NCBI GenBank assembly: GCA_017165825.1
Contig: CM029380.1
Coordinates: 5,238,256-5,302,255, forward strand
DNA from: Hepsetus odoe
Lineage: Eukaryota > Chordata > Actinopteri > Characiformes > Hepsetidae
DNA: 64,000 nucleotides
Direction: 5' to 3'
The notes under the pieces: model-generated
The model's input: the letters and a program-made list of their open reading frames with translations, nothing else
Told to the model about the DNA's origin: nothing
The model's database searches: none
Part shown: in pieces, positions 45,361-57,157 of the stretch
Position numbering within the stretch: position 1 is the stretch's first letter
Layout: each line of letters starts with the position of its first letter
Translations under genes and position numbers: made by a program

Positions 45361-46482
45361 TGCACACACTCTGGCTGTCTCTCTCGCCTGTGTCCATCTG
45401 TGTGGTGGAGGACAACACAGTTGCCGACACATCCGTGAGCTGAATTTGAAAAACACCTCCATGTTTGTTGATTGTAGCTGCAAGGATCAGCTGGAGCAGC
45501 TGCCAGTTAAATACAGATGGAGAATAGAGTTTAAGGGGCAAAGTGCAGAGAAATGGAGGGGATGGAGCTGATACTGGACAGGTAGATAAAGGAGGAACTT
45601 TTCATTGCTTCCCTGTTTTCTCAGCTCATTAAGGGTACTTAATACCCTTTTAAGATGAAAATGAAAAAGCAGCTGTTACTGCCATCGAAAAAAGTATGGC
45701 CAAATCTCAACCTAAAAGCGGAAAAAATGGCAATTAAATTAACATTGTGTACAAGTTCTGTTAAATAAAAATATTGATTAGCATTTACTTGTATATAATA
45801 CATAGTTGTATATTAATGATAAAATGACTGAAAATGCCTAAAAATACTAAAAACTAATCAAAATTTTCAAAGACATGAAATAATTTATTTGTTATATTCT
45901 GAGTTTCATTATTTTTTCATCTTTCTTTTATGCATTTTGCCACCTCTTTTACGCTTTTGTGTTTTTTTGGAGTCATTTTAAAAATCTTGCTTAAAGAATT
46001 TTGTTTGCCATGCAGGTCGGTGTAGTTTGCTTGTTTAATATTTTCTTTGAGCCTATACCTAATTCATACTGTTGAATAGATTGAGACTGATATTTAAGTT
46101 CTTTTTGATGGTGAAGCCCTAAGAGGAATGTTCCTGGGTTTTACTTTACAGAGCAGAGAATTGCTATTTTATGTCCTCAAGGTTAACTTGGAGGAAAAAG
46201 AATAGCAACATTTTTCCAGAGTGCTCTGCTTTCACGCCTACAAGAGTGATGTCAAGCTGCTGGCACTTTGGCTAAAGCTAAAACATGAAAGTCAGAATGT
46301 GTGTAGGGCTGCTGTCATAACATTACCACCTGTGAGTCCCCTACAAAAAGCTTATTCCTGGTTCTCAACATCACCAACACGTGTAGGGTGAGGACTAGGA
46401 TGTGCTTCCTCTGGGTCACATGAAGTCTGCTGCCACCTTTCTGTGATAACTTCACTGGGCAACATAACACACTTGGAGGGGA
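45361..46482. other. Intronic DNA, nothing recognised
   Basis: Unique sequence without a recognised feature. Confidence 0.4.
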
Positions 46483-46563
46483 ACACTCACTCACTCTCAC
46501 TCATTTTCTTAGCTGCCACTAATCCAAATTAGTGGGGGGGACCATCCTAGCCACCCAGCTAGA
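46483..46563 (-). mobile_element. SINE-C 3' tail fragment
   Basis: ACTCACTCACTCTCACTCAT TTTCTTAGCTGCCACTAAT resembles the left end of the 8724-8995 SINE-C copy. Confidence 0.5.
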
Positions 46564-48697
46564 ATGCAGATATAACTCCTCTAAAATTTGAAAAGATGTA
46601 AACTTTAAATCTGTTGTAATAGAACATATAGTACTGTTATAGAGCTCAAAAATCTAAAACCTTTTCTATTATATGTTTATGTAGCTTGTAATAATACTTA
46701 AGACGGGGATGTAGATTGAAGATTATGGTGCACTTTACATTATAAGCCAGATTAATTGCCAGATTAAATATAGCCATGAATCAAACCCAATAATGAAGTA
46801 CCTTATTTTTAAGTGTCACTAAATTCAAATTTCATTTGACAGGCTTGAATGGATAGATTAGTAAATAACCCATCCTCTCATAACACATAAAGAGATCTAG
46901 GACAAGAGTCCTACCACTATCTTTCATCAACCATTTTAAGCCTAATACAATTTACACCATTTATGAATTTTTCTATCATGTTGTGAGACTAAGAGGCAAT
47001 TATAGAGCAATTTGCACAGAATCACACACATACATAATATCGCCAGAACAAGACAGCTATTTTTACTTGTGGATTCAACTGAATGGTCTGAATAAACCAT
47101 CTTTTGCATTTAAAGAAAACCTTTTTAATTTGTTATTTTTTACAAAAGTTTATAGTGAAAAAAAATATCAATGTAAAATGTCAATAAATATCAATATAGT
47201 CTTGTTGCCCGAATATTGTTTTGGAACAGGAACAGTGTGATTGTGCCAAATCATCTAACAGTACTTCCTCGGCCCGCTGTGGCTTTCACTTTTTGAGAGG
47301 CTTAGGGCAGATTCCACCTTTAACTTAATTTAAGGGTATTGGAGCAGCTGACTTTTCCTGTGTTCTTAAGAAAAAGACCCTTGGCTGCAACGTTTGGGTT
47401 GAGATGAATAGCTTGCGTTCAACATTAGCCAGCTTTCATCCAGTAGCAGCATCGGAGGGTCTCTAAGCTTGACGCTCATATGGTTTGAGTGTTTTTTACT
47501 TCAGCTGCTTTAGGGTTTGTCTTGCACTGAGGTAGGCTGGGTTTGTCAGTTTGGCATGGCTTTAGTATGCTTCCTGGGCAGGCGCTAAGTTGTGATGTAT
47601 CGGTGGAGTTATTGCAGTGGCCACTTCAGTCAGTGAGGTAGAGTACGCAGAGTTGAAGAGTCGAGAAGGATTTGGCCCCATTTATCAACCATGTATAAGC
47701 ACTTTTTCCTATAGATACTCCCACTCGCTCTGTAACGCAAATGCAGTTCTCTCTCACTCTCTCTCTTGCTGTCCCTCCTCTCCCTTTCTCACACTTTTTC
47801 TCTTGTCTATAATGAGCACCTCAGGGAGAGAGATATAAAGATGACCTGATGAGCCTTTTTCAAAGTGTTCTTACATGTTGTAAAATCTGTGAGCGAACAA
47901 ATATTGGAAGCAAACCAGACGAAACTGTTGTTTTTTCCCCTCCTCTATATATAAAGAATCTGTACAGTTTCCTTCATAAAGATACTGCGTTCGTATTTCG
48001 GATCATTAACAACATTACAAGGCTGTATGACTGATGCAGAGTGTGAGTATTTGATGAAGGAGAAGTAGAAAGTGAAGGCCATATTGTTGTGGGTGGTTTG
48101 GAAAGGAACCGTGAACTGGAATTGTACCCTATGCTTTGACCTTTATCGTTAAATGCTACGCAGCTCGAAAATGAAAAAAACCCATCTTTTTCCCTTATAG
48201 TTCTTTCTGTCTCATGAAGTCGAGACAGATCTACCTTTATAACACTCTAACAAAGCTGCTTCACAAAAATCCCCACCCAACATCCAGATAATGTCTGTTT
48301 TTTGAGCAATGCCATTGATGAAGCATTAAAGTTCCCTGAAGAGCTATTCTGGTAATGATATGTGGGCACGAAGAACCTATTTAAGAGAACATATAATGTC
48401 ATGAAAACCGACATATAGTCATCCTATTCAGTCTACAGCACTTAACCCCAGCTATTGTTGCATGTGATGTTACGCGAAGTGTTGCAGTCTGCAGATGGAG
48501 ATAAATCAGTCATAAAGGCTTCAGTAAAAGAAAAGGATAGAAAAACTGATGTGGACACTTTAGAGGTATAAACAACATTGTATGTCATTCTATATGGTTC
48601 TTCTAAGAATCTTCTTTAGATTGTGTGGATGTTATTTATACTTAAAAAAATTCTTTACATTTGTAATTTTATACTTTCATTAGCATCTTTGGAAGTG
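46564..48697. other. Intronic DNA, nothing recognised
   Basis: Mostly unique. The part 47260-47640 has more balanced composition and retains some CpGs, with no coding signal. Confidence 0.35.
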
Positions 48698-49298
48698 TCA
48701 TAGCTAAAGATGCTGAAATGTTCATTGGGAGTGATGAAGAGTGACAGGATTAGAAATGAGTAAATTAGAGGGACAGCTCAGGTTGGACGTTTTGGAGACA
48801 AAGTTAGAGAAGCAATATTGCGTTGGTTTAGAAATGTACAGAGGAGAGACGAGGATTATATTAGGAAAAGGATGTTGAAGATGGAGTTGTCAGGAAAGAG
48901 GAAAAGAGGAAGACCAAAGTGAAAAGTGACTATTCTTGTCATTGCGAAGTCACAGCACAGCAGACAGTGAACCACAACGAAATTGGACCTTTGCATTTAA
49001 CCCATGCAAACACCATGCAGCAGTGGGCAGCTATGAAAGCGCCCAGGGAGCAGTGACCGAGACGGTACCTTGCTCAAGGGCACCTCAGGGCAACCTACTG
49101 ATGAAGGAATCGAACCCACAATCTTCCGATTCAGGGCAACTCCCTAACCACTAGGCCACCACTGCCCCAAAAAGGAGGTATATGGACGTGGTCAGAGAGG
49201 ATGAAGATGCAGAGGACCGGAAGAAATGGAAACAGATTATCCACTGTAACGACCCCTAAATGGGAGCAGTCAAAAGAAGAAGAAGAAGAAGAAGAAGA
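48698..49298 (+). mobile_element. RTE-like LINE 3' end, interrupted by a SINE-A
   Basis: The plus-strand frame reads LKMLKCSLGVMKSDRIRNE, a stop, then IRGTAQVGRFGDKVREAILR, KRMLKMELSGKRKRGRPK. This is the post-RT C-terminal region of a fish LINE. The protein is cut by a SINE-A at 48921-49169 and resumes as RRYMDVVREDEDAEDRKKWK and IIHCNDP before a stop. The element ends in a (GAA)n tail at 49277-49298, in the style of RTE-type LINEs. Confidence 0.75.
48921..49169 (-). mobile_element. SINE-A copy nested in a LINE fragment
   Basis: GTGAAAAGTGACTATTCTTG tail, GGTACCTTGCTCAAGGGCAC body, GGAATCGAACCC box B complement and CCTAACCACTAGGCCACCAC head complement. It interrupts the LINE reading frame between GRPK and the RRYMDVV part, so it inserted later than the LINE. 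Confidence 0.92.
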
Positions 49299-50394
49299 TA
49301 AAGACTTTTATCTATGAATCAAAAGGTCATGTAGAGAACCAAAAGTTTGAAAAACGGGGAAAACACCATCGGAAAAAACCCTCGTTTTGAGTCTAGTTTT
49401 GTATTCTTGGAAGGGAAAGTAAGCCTACTTAATAACAGAACACAGTTTCTTGTTTAGTAATGGGTTTGTAAAACAGGATCTAAGACATAATCAATGCAGT
49501 GTATAATAGTTTAGCACTCACTTGAAAATCCAGCCAGTATAGTATTGTAAGTTTACACATCTATTTATGTTGATCAAACTGCTAATTAACGTATTTTGTT
49601 TTCTAAAAAGCTGACCAAGGCATAACTAGCTTTTGTTTACTTGTTATGTGCTACTCTCTGCATCCAGAACAAATATCTGCAAACGCAGAAGGAATTTATT
49701 TGTGAAGAAGAGGAAAAAAATGCCCCATTACAGTTTTACATTAATGATTTATAACATGTAGCAAAAGATATGGCCAAGTAGTTGTGCAATTGGGAACCAT
49801 TTAACAGCAGAGGTGAATCCCAGTTTAAAAATTCAGTTTCCTATAAGACTCTCAATTATCCTCTTTTTTAATTTTAGCAGCTGATAAATTATAATTAATT
49901 GTCTTTCAGAAATGTCTTAATACATTATTGAAATTAAAAACAAAAAATTTGACCCATGTTTTTACAAATTTGTAGGCAAATCAAGTAAATAATTTGATAG
50001 CGTGGACACTAAGTACACTAAGTCTGCTTGGATTAGATAGGTATTTATTAAGCGAGTATCACCAAAACTAGTAATGTAACTAGTTAGTACTAGTAACTAG
50101 TAAAGTGACCAGGGTTGTACATGTACAGCTTAGGGAATCTACAGTTTAAAACCTAGTTTAGTTAGTTGTTTGAAAAACTGCCGTTTTTACTGCAGTGAAA
50201 AACTATGTTAGCATTGTTTTAAAGACATTTATTTCACCTGATTTGGAAAAATTCTAATTTTAAAACTATTTTCCATAATAGTTAATAGTTTGGTTACATT
50301 TTCATGATGATGATCAGTAATGCCGCAGTGTTACTCAAAACTGATCATTGTGGTTTTAGGTGTGGTTGAGTATTTAATAGTTAATGTTTATTCT
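49299..50394. other. Intronic DNA, nothing recognised
   Basis: AT-rich unique DNA. Confidence 0.4.
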
Positions 50395-50620
50395 TTCAGC
50401 TGTGGCATAGTGGTTAGGGAGTTGGCCATAGGATCAGAAGATCTTAGGTTGTTTTGAAGTACCCTTGAGCAAGGTACCGTCACCATCACTGCTTCCCGGG
50501 AGCTTTCATTAGCTGCCCCTTGCTGCGCATATGTTTGTTTGTATGGGTTAAATGCAGAGGTGTAATTTCGCCGTGTGCTGTGTACTCACAATGACGAGGG
50601 TGGTCGCTTTCACTTTCACT
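50395..50620 (+). mobile_element. SINE-A copy, plus orientation, box B decayed
   Basis: GCATAGTGGTTAGGGAGTTG head, GTACCCTTGAGCAAGGTACC body, GGGTTAAATGCAGAGG and GGTCGCTTTCACTTTCACT tail. About 20 bp around box B are missing. Confidence 0.85.
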
Positions 50621-50879
50621 CTACTTTAGCTTGTCATAAAAATGCACACCATGGCATAAACATTTATTGCTTTTCTAAGGGTTGTGATGTATTTTAATGT
50701 GTCACCACTTCATGGCGTCGTTTAGTAGGAATATTGTGACTCTTGGCATCAATATTTAAATTACAATGCTGATTTTGTCTCCTTTTCACCCCACCCTGCT
50801 GGAGGTTTCTTCATCATGCCATGCTACTGTTAAAGAAAACATTATTAAATATTAAACACATTCCACTGTTCACATAAGA
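50621..50879. other. Intronic DNA, nothing recognised
   Basis: No feature identified. Confidence 0.4.
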
Positions 50880-51330
50880 AAAATGGTTTACACCCCACTT
50901 CCCCTCTCTTTGCTACCGTCTTTGTCTTTCACCTCCTCCACTTTTTTATCACTCTCCCTCACCACGTAGTATAATTGATGAGAGATGATTAATGTGGTGC
51001 TTGCGCGGCAAAAGCGAAATGAACCGGTAATCTTTTTTTCCGACTCTTCACCCTGTTCTTTGGCCTCAATCAAATGCTTCCTATTATAAGCCGACCGCAT
51101 GACCCTCGATAAAGAGAGAGGAGGCTGTAGCAGTCTTGCTCCTTTCTCCAAAAGGCTAAATTTGTCTGTGATGGTCATGGTTTTCTAAGCTGTTCCCTCT
51201 CACTGTGCCAGCAAGCCTGGGAGGCTGATTGCCGTGTCACAGAGTGTCAGTGTCAATTCATTTTGCGCAGTCCCCAAAACACACTTGCCCTTCCTCCTGA
51301 CACCTACAATCATCCACCAAACCATCTACT
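50880..51330. other. CpG-retaining unique block, candidate conserved non-coding element
   Basis: Balanced composition with several CpGs (GTGCTTGCGCGGCAAAAGCG at 50998-51017) and no repeat family. A 96-codon minus-strand frame (50888-51178) has no recognisable domain. Confidence 0.3.
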
Positions 51331-51804
51331 TGCCCCAAACTCTCGGGAGCTTTTGGCTTTTGTAGTGTTTAGATCCGCCATTGTGAAAAGTATGAGTATT
51401 AGTAATTAATACATTCCTAATTAGTAAACAGTAAACAGTACATTTTAAAACATGTCTCTCGATTTTAGTGTTGATATGGTGAAGCTCATGGAATTGAAAA
51501 GAAGTTTCAACATAGTACATGGAGTGAAAGAATTTGAATTACAAATGTAAATAAAATGTAAAAAAAATGGAAATTTTCTGGAAATTCCACCCACCAGCTG
51601 GAACCACATATATTACAAATGAAGAACCACAAAAGAACAAAAATTAACATAAATATTGCTACTGATATAGACATTCCATATCATGCATGAGCACTGAAAA
51701 ACACTGAATCGAATGCTTCCTCTTACTTACTTGATGCCAGCCATCTTATTGAGGCTGCTGTCTGTCTAGTTATAGTTATATACCGATATGATCATAATAA
51801 TGTA
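51331..51804. other. Intronic DNA, nothing recognised
   Basis: No feature identified. Confidence 0.4.
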
Positions 51805-52332
51805 CAGTACTGTGCAAAAGTTTTAGGCAGGTGTGAAAAAATGCTGTAAACAAAGAATGCTTTCAAAAATGGAAGCGTTAATCATTTATTTTCATCAATC
51901 AACAAAAGAGAAATCTAAATCAAATCAATATTTGGTGTGACCACCCTTTGCCTTCAAAACAGCATCAATTCTTCTAGGTACACTTGCACACAGTTTTTGA
52001 AGGAACTCGGCTGGTTGGTCGTTCCAAACATGACTGTGTTTCAACCTCCGTGTGACATTGATGATCATCAGCACCTGTTTGGTAAAACTGGTTGATCATA
52101 CACCGACTATAATCCTACAGAATCCCTGACTTTGTGCAAGTGTACCTAGAAGAGCTGATGCTGGTTTGAAGGCAAAAGGTAGTAACACCAAATATCGATT
52201 TGATTTAGATTTTTCTTTTGTTCGCTCACTTTGCATTTTGTAAAGTGATAAAAATAAACAGTCATTGTATTTCTGAAAGCATTCTTTGTTTACAGCATTT
52301 TCCCACACCTGCCTAAAACTTTTGCACAGTTC
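51805..52332. mobile_element. MITE-1 copy C
   Basis: CAGTACTGTGCAAAAGTTTT AGGCAGGTGTG at the left and its inverse at the right (CACACCTGCCTAAAACTTTT GCACAGT). The long inverted arms are conserved, but the centre (52025-52150) differs from copy A and contains another transposon segment. Confidence 0.85.
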
Positions 52333-52339
52333 TCTACAT

Positions 52340-52640
52340 ATATACTCTTTTTGGCACCTTGCCTCAAAGTGGTTACCGAATCTTCTTTCTCCTTTTGTCT
52401 TATTTCCTTCACGTGTGATTTCACGAGGCAATCGGCTGTTCAGGAAGGGTTTCATTAGCTCATTTCAGGAAATCTAAATTGCCACGAAAATTTCTGCTAC
52501 TAAACTTGCTGCATTAAAAACAGCGCTGTTGATGAGATAAATAATGACTCACATTCACCTCATCATTTTTGTCTGTGTAGAGACTGACCTCTTCAAGTTG
52601 ACCGCGTTACATACATTATGCGAAGACAAGGACAGGCCTA
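52340..52640. other. Unique block, candidate conserved non-coding element
   Basis: Repeat-free, with CpGs and balanced composition. No coding signal. Confidence 0.3.
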
Positions 52641-53368
52641 ATTAAGGTCTCAGAGGTAAAAAAAACAAAACAAAAAAACAAAAACAGAAAGGAAGTAATG
52701 AACAATTTTGCAGATGACAGAGCTCTTTGCATGTAAATGCCTTGTAGTTACATCAGCATTCTTAACAGGTGCAAGAGCAGATGAGTGAATTTGGAAAATG
52801 GGGTAATTACTCACATGCCCGCACTCACACACAAGCACACACACCCGTCACTGTTTCTCAAGCATTTCCCCAACAGCCCCTCAACCATCCTGCGCTGTGG
52901 ACCAAAAAGGAAAGAACTGTTACCATAGCGACAGTGGGAGAGCCCATCTCCTATTGTGAGTGACAGCACCCAGGGCTGTCCAGCTCTACTTGGGCTGTCA
53001 CCTCCTCCATGTTTGCCTGGGCTGCTGAGGCCCCCTGGAGCCCCCTACCCAAAGCGGGATATTTTTGATGTGGGCTAGAGCACGACTTTCCCATGTGGTT
53101 TTAGCACCGAACTTCGCACCCTACTGTCTGTTTATTCCAACACACACTGGAAGAAGTGCTGCCCTGCATGCGTTCACACTCATAGCTTGTTGGGTTTGGA
53201 TTTGGCTTTCATGTTTGATTCAGCCTGCCTATTTTTAATTGTACTCGCATTCCAAAAACGTACACCAGTTTAACAGGAAAGTTACTGGATAGTAAAACTG
53301 ATATACGATTAATGACATTATTTAAAAATTTCTGCAGTTTTTTTATTCATAGCCAAACTGAGGCCGTC
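52641..53368. other. Unique block with an RFX X-box-like site
   Basis: GTTACCATAGCGAC at about 52919-52932 resembles the palindromic RFX X-box (GTTxCCATxGxAAC) with one mismatch in the right half. The DNA around 52840-53100 is GC-balanced and repeat-free. Binding is inference. Confidence 0.3.
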
Positions 53369-53623
53369 AGGGGCAGCGGTGGCCCAGTGGTTAGGGAGTT
53401 GGCCCCAGGATCAGAAGGTCATGGGTTCAGTTCCCAGACCAGTAAGTTGTCCTGAGGTAGCCTTGAGCAATGTACCATCCCTGTCACTACTCCCGGGTTC
53501 TTTCACAGTGTGTGTGTGTGTGTGTGTGTATGGGTAAAAAGCAGAGGTCTAATTTCGTTGTGTCTCACTGTGTGCTGTGCTGTGTTTCACGATGACACTA
53601 ATAGTCACTTTCACTTCACTTTC
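53369..53623 (+). mobile_element. SINE-A copy, full length, plus orientation
   Basis: GGGGCAGCGGTGGCCCAGTG head, ATGGGTTCAGTTCCC box B, CTTGAGCAATGTACC body, an internal TG expansion at 53508-53529, and ATAGTCACTTTCACTTCACT tail. Confidence 0.9.
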
Positions 53624-53874
53624 AAACTTAACAACCTCACACTTGCTCTCCCATTAGTAGGAAAGGAAAATGGCAAAACAAATGGAGTGAAACTAACTTG
53701 ATTGAGGAAGTGAGATGCGATCTGTTTCAGCAGTACTCCCAACGTAAACTCATATAATTAAAAAGCTCCGCTACACACAAAAAGATTTTATTTGCCTTTT
53801 CATTACTAGTTTTCTGTATTTACACTTTTCACTTTGTTTTTATTGGCTATTGGGGGAATGATTTCAGATTGACT
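53624..53874. other. Intronic DNA, nothing recognised
   Basis: No feature identified. Confidence 0.4.
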
Positions 53875-54120
53875 CATTGATCGGCACACACCTCTGGACA
53901 TGTCCAAACCAACGCAACCTTGCTGTCTCCAAAACGTCCAACCTGAGCTGTCCCTCTAATATACTCAGTCCTTATCCTGTCCATCCTCATCACTCCCAAT
54001 GAAGATCTCAGCACCTTTAACTCTGCCACCTCCAGCTCCGCCTCCGTCTCCAACCTGTATAACATAGCTGGTCTCACTACCATCCTGTAAACCTTCCCTT
54101 TTACACTAGCTGTTATGTGG
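53875..54120 (-). mobile_element. RTE-like LINE fragment, minus orientation
   Basis: The minus strand encodes MVVRPAMLYRLETEAELEVA, then LKVLRSSLGVMRMDRIRTEY and IRGTAQVGRFGD, matching the other two LINE fragments of this window. It is truncated at both ends and lacks the GAA tail. Confidence 0.75.
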
Positions 54121-55381
54121 CATCCTCAGGTCCCCCCTTATCTTTACACTTTACATTCAGTTTTTGTGACTTTCTCTTCTGGCGGCCCTAGTTTCCCAGG
54201 AACTTTATAGCACTATTAACGGATTGATGCTTTGGCATTTGGACCATTCAGGCGCAGCAGTGCCCAGTGGCAGTAGTGCAGGCTGCTACGAAGCAGGTTG
54301 TTCTACTAAAAGGATGAACTAAAATAAAATAATTCACAACCCATCCCCAACTACACTGACTCATTAGGGTACATCCTGTTAGTCAATCTTCAGTTTTAGA
54401 ACAACTTTAGAACAGCTACAAAAAACCACAGTCCTGTATGCGTTCACATTCACATGTGCACACTCCATCCGTCACTGAATTTTTTTCAGCTCTAGACATG
54501 ACGTGAAAAGTTACCAGATCATGACTAGCTATTTTAGGCTTCCCAGTGTGGTGTCTTACTCTTTGGAGAAATTATGTTGTCACGTGCTCCCCCAGCACAG
54601 CAGCATTTCCATCAAGGTAACATTGCATGTTCACTTGCAGCAGCCGGAAACAGGGTCATCCTGCGTGCTTTTGCATCTGTGCTTCTGCAGAAGTGTCAAC
54701 CGTGAGGAGCTTGCTTGAGTTTTTTAGCGCGCCGTAAAATCTTGGCTGTTTTTTTTTTTCCTACCGCAAACTGCTGTTGTACTCAGAGCGAGCAACTCAG
54801 AGTTAGTAAACAAGGGCAAGGGGTTGTAATGTTTTTCCTTGGCATGTGTAGAGCCTATTCCTGGACTAAATCGCAGCTCTACACCAAAATGTCTTAAGGT
54901 AGAGCTGGATAGTGTGACGGTCGCTTTATGTTTACAATTATGCTATAGTATATCTCAGTGTCAATTTCTGAACATATCCTGAAGATCATCCATTTCTGAA
55001 GGACACTGACCAGCAGCACGTTTCATCACAAACAGCATAATCAGTCTTGCTTAACTGGATTTGTTGCAGTGCTTTGTTTGGAACACTGAATAGAATTCTT
55101 TTGATCTCATGTTGTGATATTGACTGTATTTGCTTTTTTGTCTGGACCAACTTATCAGATTTCACAAAACTACATATAGTGAGGTTCTATTGTGAAGAAT
55201 TTCAGTGGTATTGTGTTGTATTCATTTCGCTCACCAAAACTTTATGGATCAAGCTAGGTCTGCTTTTCTTCTAACACCTTAATCCTAACAAATCTAACAT
55301 CTTGTTGCCACTCCCACAGTCTTGGTGGCGGCTTATACCTCTAGAGGATTGTGTGGTACCAGTGTGGCATTCGTAGGCTGC
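54121..55381. other. Intronic DNA, nothing recognised
   Basis: Unique DNA; several short frames without known domains. Confidence 0.4.
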
Positions 55382-55552
55382 TGTCAGATTTTTTCCACGT
55401 TCATATCTATACTGATGTCAGATTTTTTCCACGTTCATATCTATACTGATGCCGGATTTTTTCCACTTTCATATCTATACTGATGTCGGATTTTTTCCAC
55501 TTTCATGTCTATATTGATGTCTGATTTTTTTCCTCGTTCATATCTAAACTGA
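55382..55552. repeat. 34-bp minisatellite, five tandem units
   Basis: Five units start at 55382, 55416, 55450, 55484 and 55518. Each carries a GATTTTTT core, a TTCATATCTATACTGA-like half and 34 bp spacing (the last is 35 bp). Units 1 and 2 are identical; units 3-5 diverge progressively. Confidence 0.95.
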
Positions 55553-55891
55553 TGCCCATAAAAAAACATTTTATTAAAATGCAGAAACTGGGTCTGCATT
55601 CTCTTGAAACAGACAAATATAACTTGCATTAGAGTAGATAAATCTAATCTGTAATCTTAAAAATGTGATGGAAAAAAATTGAAGAATTCTAACCTGCTTC
55701 CAGAACGTGATTAAAGCATCATGAAATATCGGTTAGAAATTTCCATCTGATCCTGATATCATTTTTCAAACACATATCTGCCCATGCCGATATGATTCCC
55801 ATATCATCACGCATCCCTCTTTTTTAGGGATTGTTTTCATCAATGTAATTTTAAGTTGCTACCGTGAGGCAACAGCTCTGAGAATTCATTT
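55553..55891. other. Intronic DNA, nothing recognised
   Basis: No feature identified. Confidence 0.4.
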
Positions 55892-56102
55892 TAATTCACA
55901 TTTAGGGCATTTAGCAGATGCTCTTATCCAGAGCGACTTCCATGTCCTAATTACAGGGACAGTCCCCCTGGAGCAACTCAGGGTTAAGGGTCTTGCTCAG
56001 GGACCCAGTGGTGGCAGTGCTGGAGATGGGATTCGAACCTGGGACCTCTTGAGCCATAGGTCCATAGGCAAGTACACACCACTAGACCACCAACACCCGC
56101 CA
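55892..56102 (-). mobile_element. SINE-B copy, full length
   Basis: GGGCATTTAGCAGATGCTCT TATCCAGAGCGACTTCC (tail), GGGACAGTCCCCCTGGAGCA (body), GGGATTCGAACCTGGGACC (box B complement) and CACTAGACCACCAACACCC (head complement). Confidence 0.9.
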
Positions 56103-57157
56103 CTTTAATAATGGATGGTGCAGAAATCTTCAGCATTAAGGGGTTAATTTACACATATTAAGGTCCCCAGTGAGCAATGAGTATCTGCAGTATTTGATTT
56201 AGTGCTTTGTTTAATTTCACACTTGAGATTGTATGTGGCATTTTGATGTAGCCAGCTATGTTTTTCACTTCTGTCTTTTCATTGTGTCTGTCCCATGCAA
56301 CAGAGTGACACTGATTGCTACAGAGGAAGTGAAGTTTTATACTCCTAGGTGGTTCATATTGCCTAACCTTTATTGTTTAACATCTCTTTCCAACAAAAAA
56401 CAAGTTTGACTATTGCAGCTTTGCAATTTTTTGCACTTTTTCAAAGTCAGAGATGAGTGTCTTTGTGCAGTTTCAAGGCTTTGTTCAGGGTAAGTGATAA
56501 GAAAAGCCATGAGAAGCAACAAAAGTGACATCCTTTTCCTGTCCTGGTGTGGTTATGTTCGTGCTGTAGTTATTCTGCATCAAAGAGAATATAGAATGTT
56601 CCACTTGACCATCTCAGTTCATTATGTTTCTTATCTTTGGGTTAACTTAAAGGGGAATGCCACTGATTATTCTACATTTCTGCAATAGTTGAGATGTTAA
56701 GCAAGTCAGAGATTGCATGTGAAGTGGTTCAGAGTTTCTCTCAGTGTAGAAAGGGAGAGACTGGACACAGGTACATTATTACAGAGGAGTTTTAATGTCC
56801 AAAACACAGTTCAAGAACCAGCAGCAGCAAAAACAAGCTGGTGCATTTATCATAGTCTGAGTGGTTGCAACTGTAATAGTCTAAGCAAGCTCAGAGTCTA
56901 AACACAGTTTTGTCTAGTCTAGTCCCAGAGTCGCAGAGTTTAGTAAGTCCTTGGTGGCTTCGGGTGATATTTGTGGGTGTGGCTTAGGCCAGAGAGATCA
57001 GTATTGATCAGCGATGCCGAAGGGAACTGGGCTTCTGATGTTGATAGGAAGAAGGAGTCGCGATTTCTGCAGCTTGTATATAGCTATTTAACTTACTATC
57101 CAAAATCACCAGGGTTTACACCCATAAGACAACCCACAAGTAGTGTTGATAGTGGTA
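56103..57157. other. Intronic DNA, nothing recognised
   Basis: Unique DNA without a recognised feature. Confidence 0.4.

Noticed and set aside
44813..45571. 252-codon plus-strand frame, the longest single frame in the window
   Set aside because: Its centre is the CT tract read as Ser/Leu repeats; the flanks have no domain and no homologue I recognise.
55382..55552. CRISPR-like array of 34-bp repeats
   Set aside because: The units are directly adjacent with no unique spacers, and the genome is eukaryotic; it is a minisatellite.
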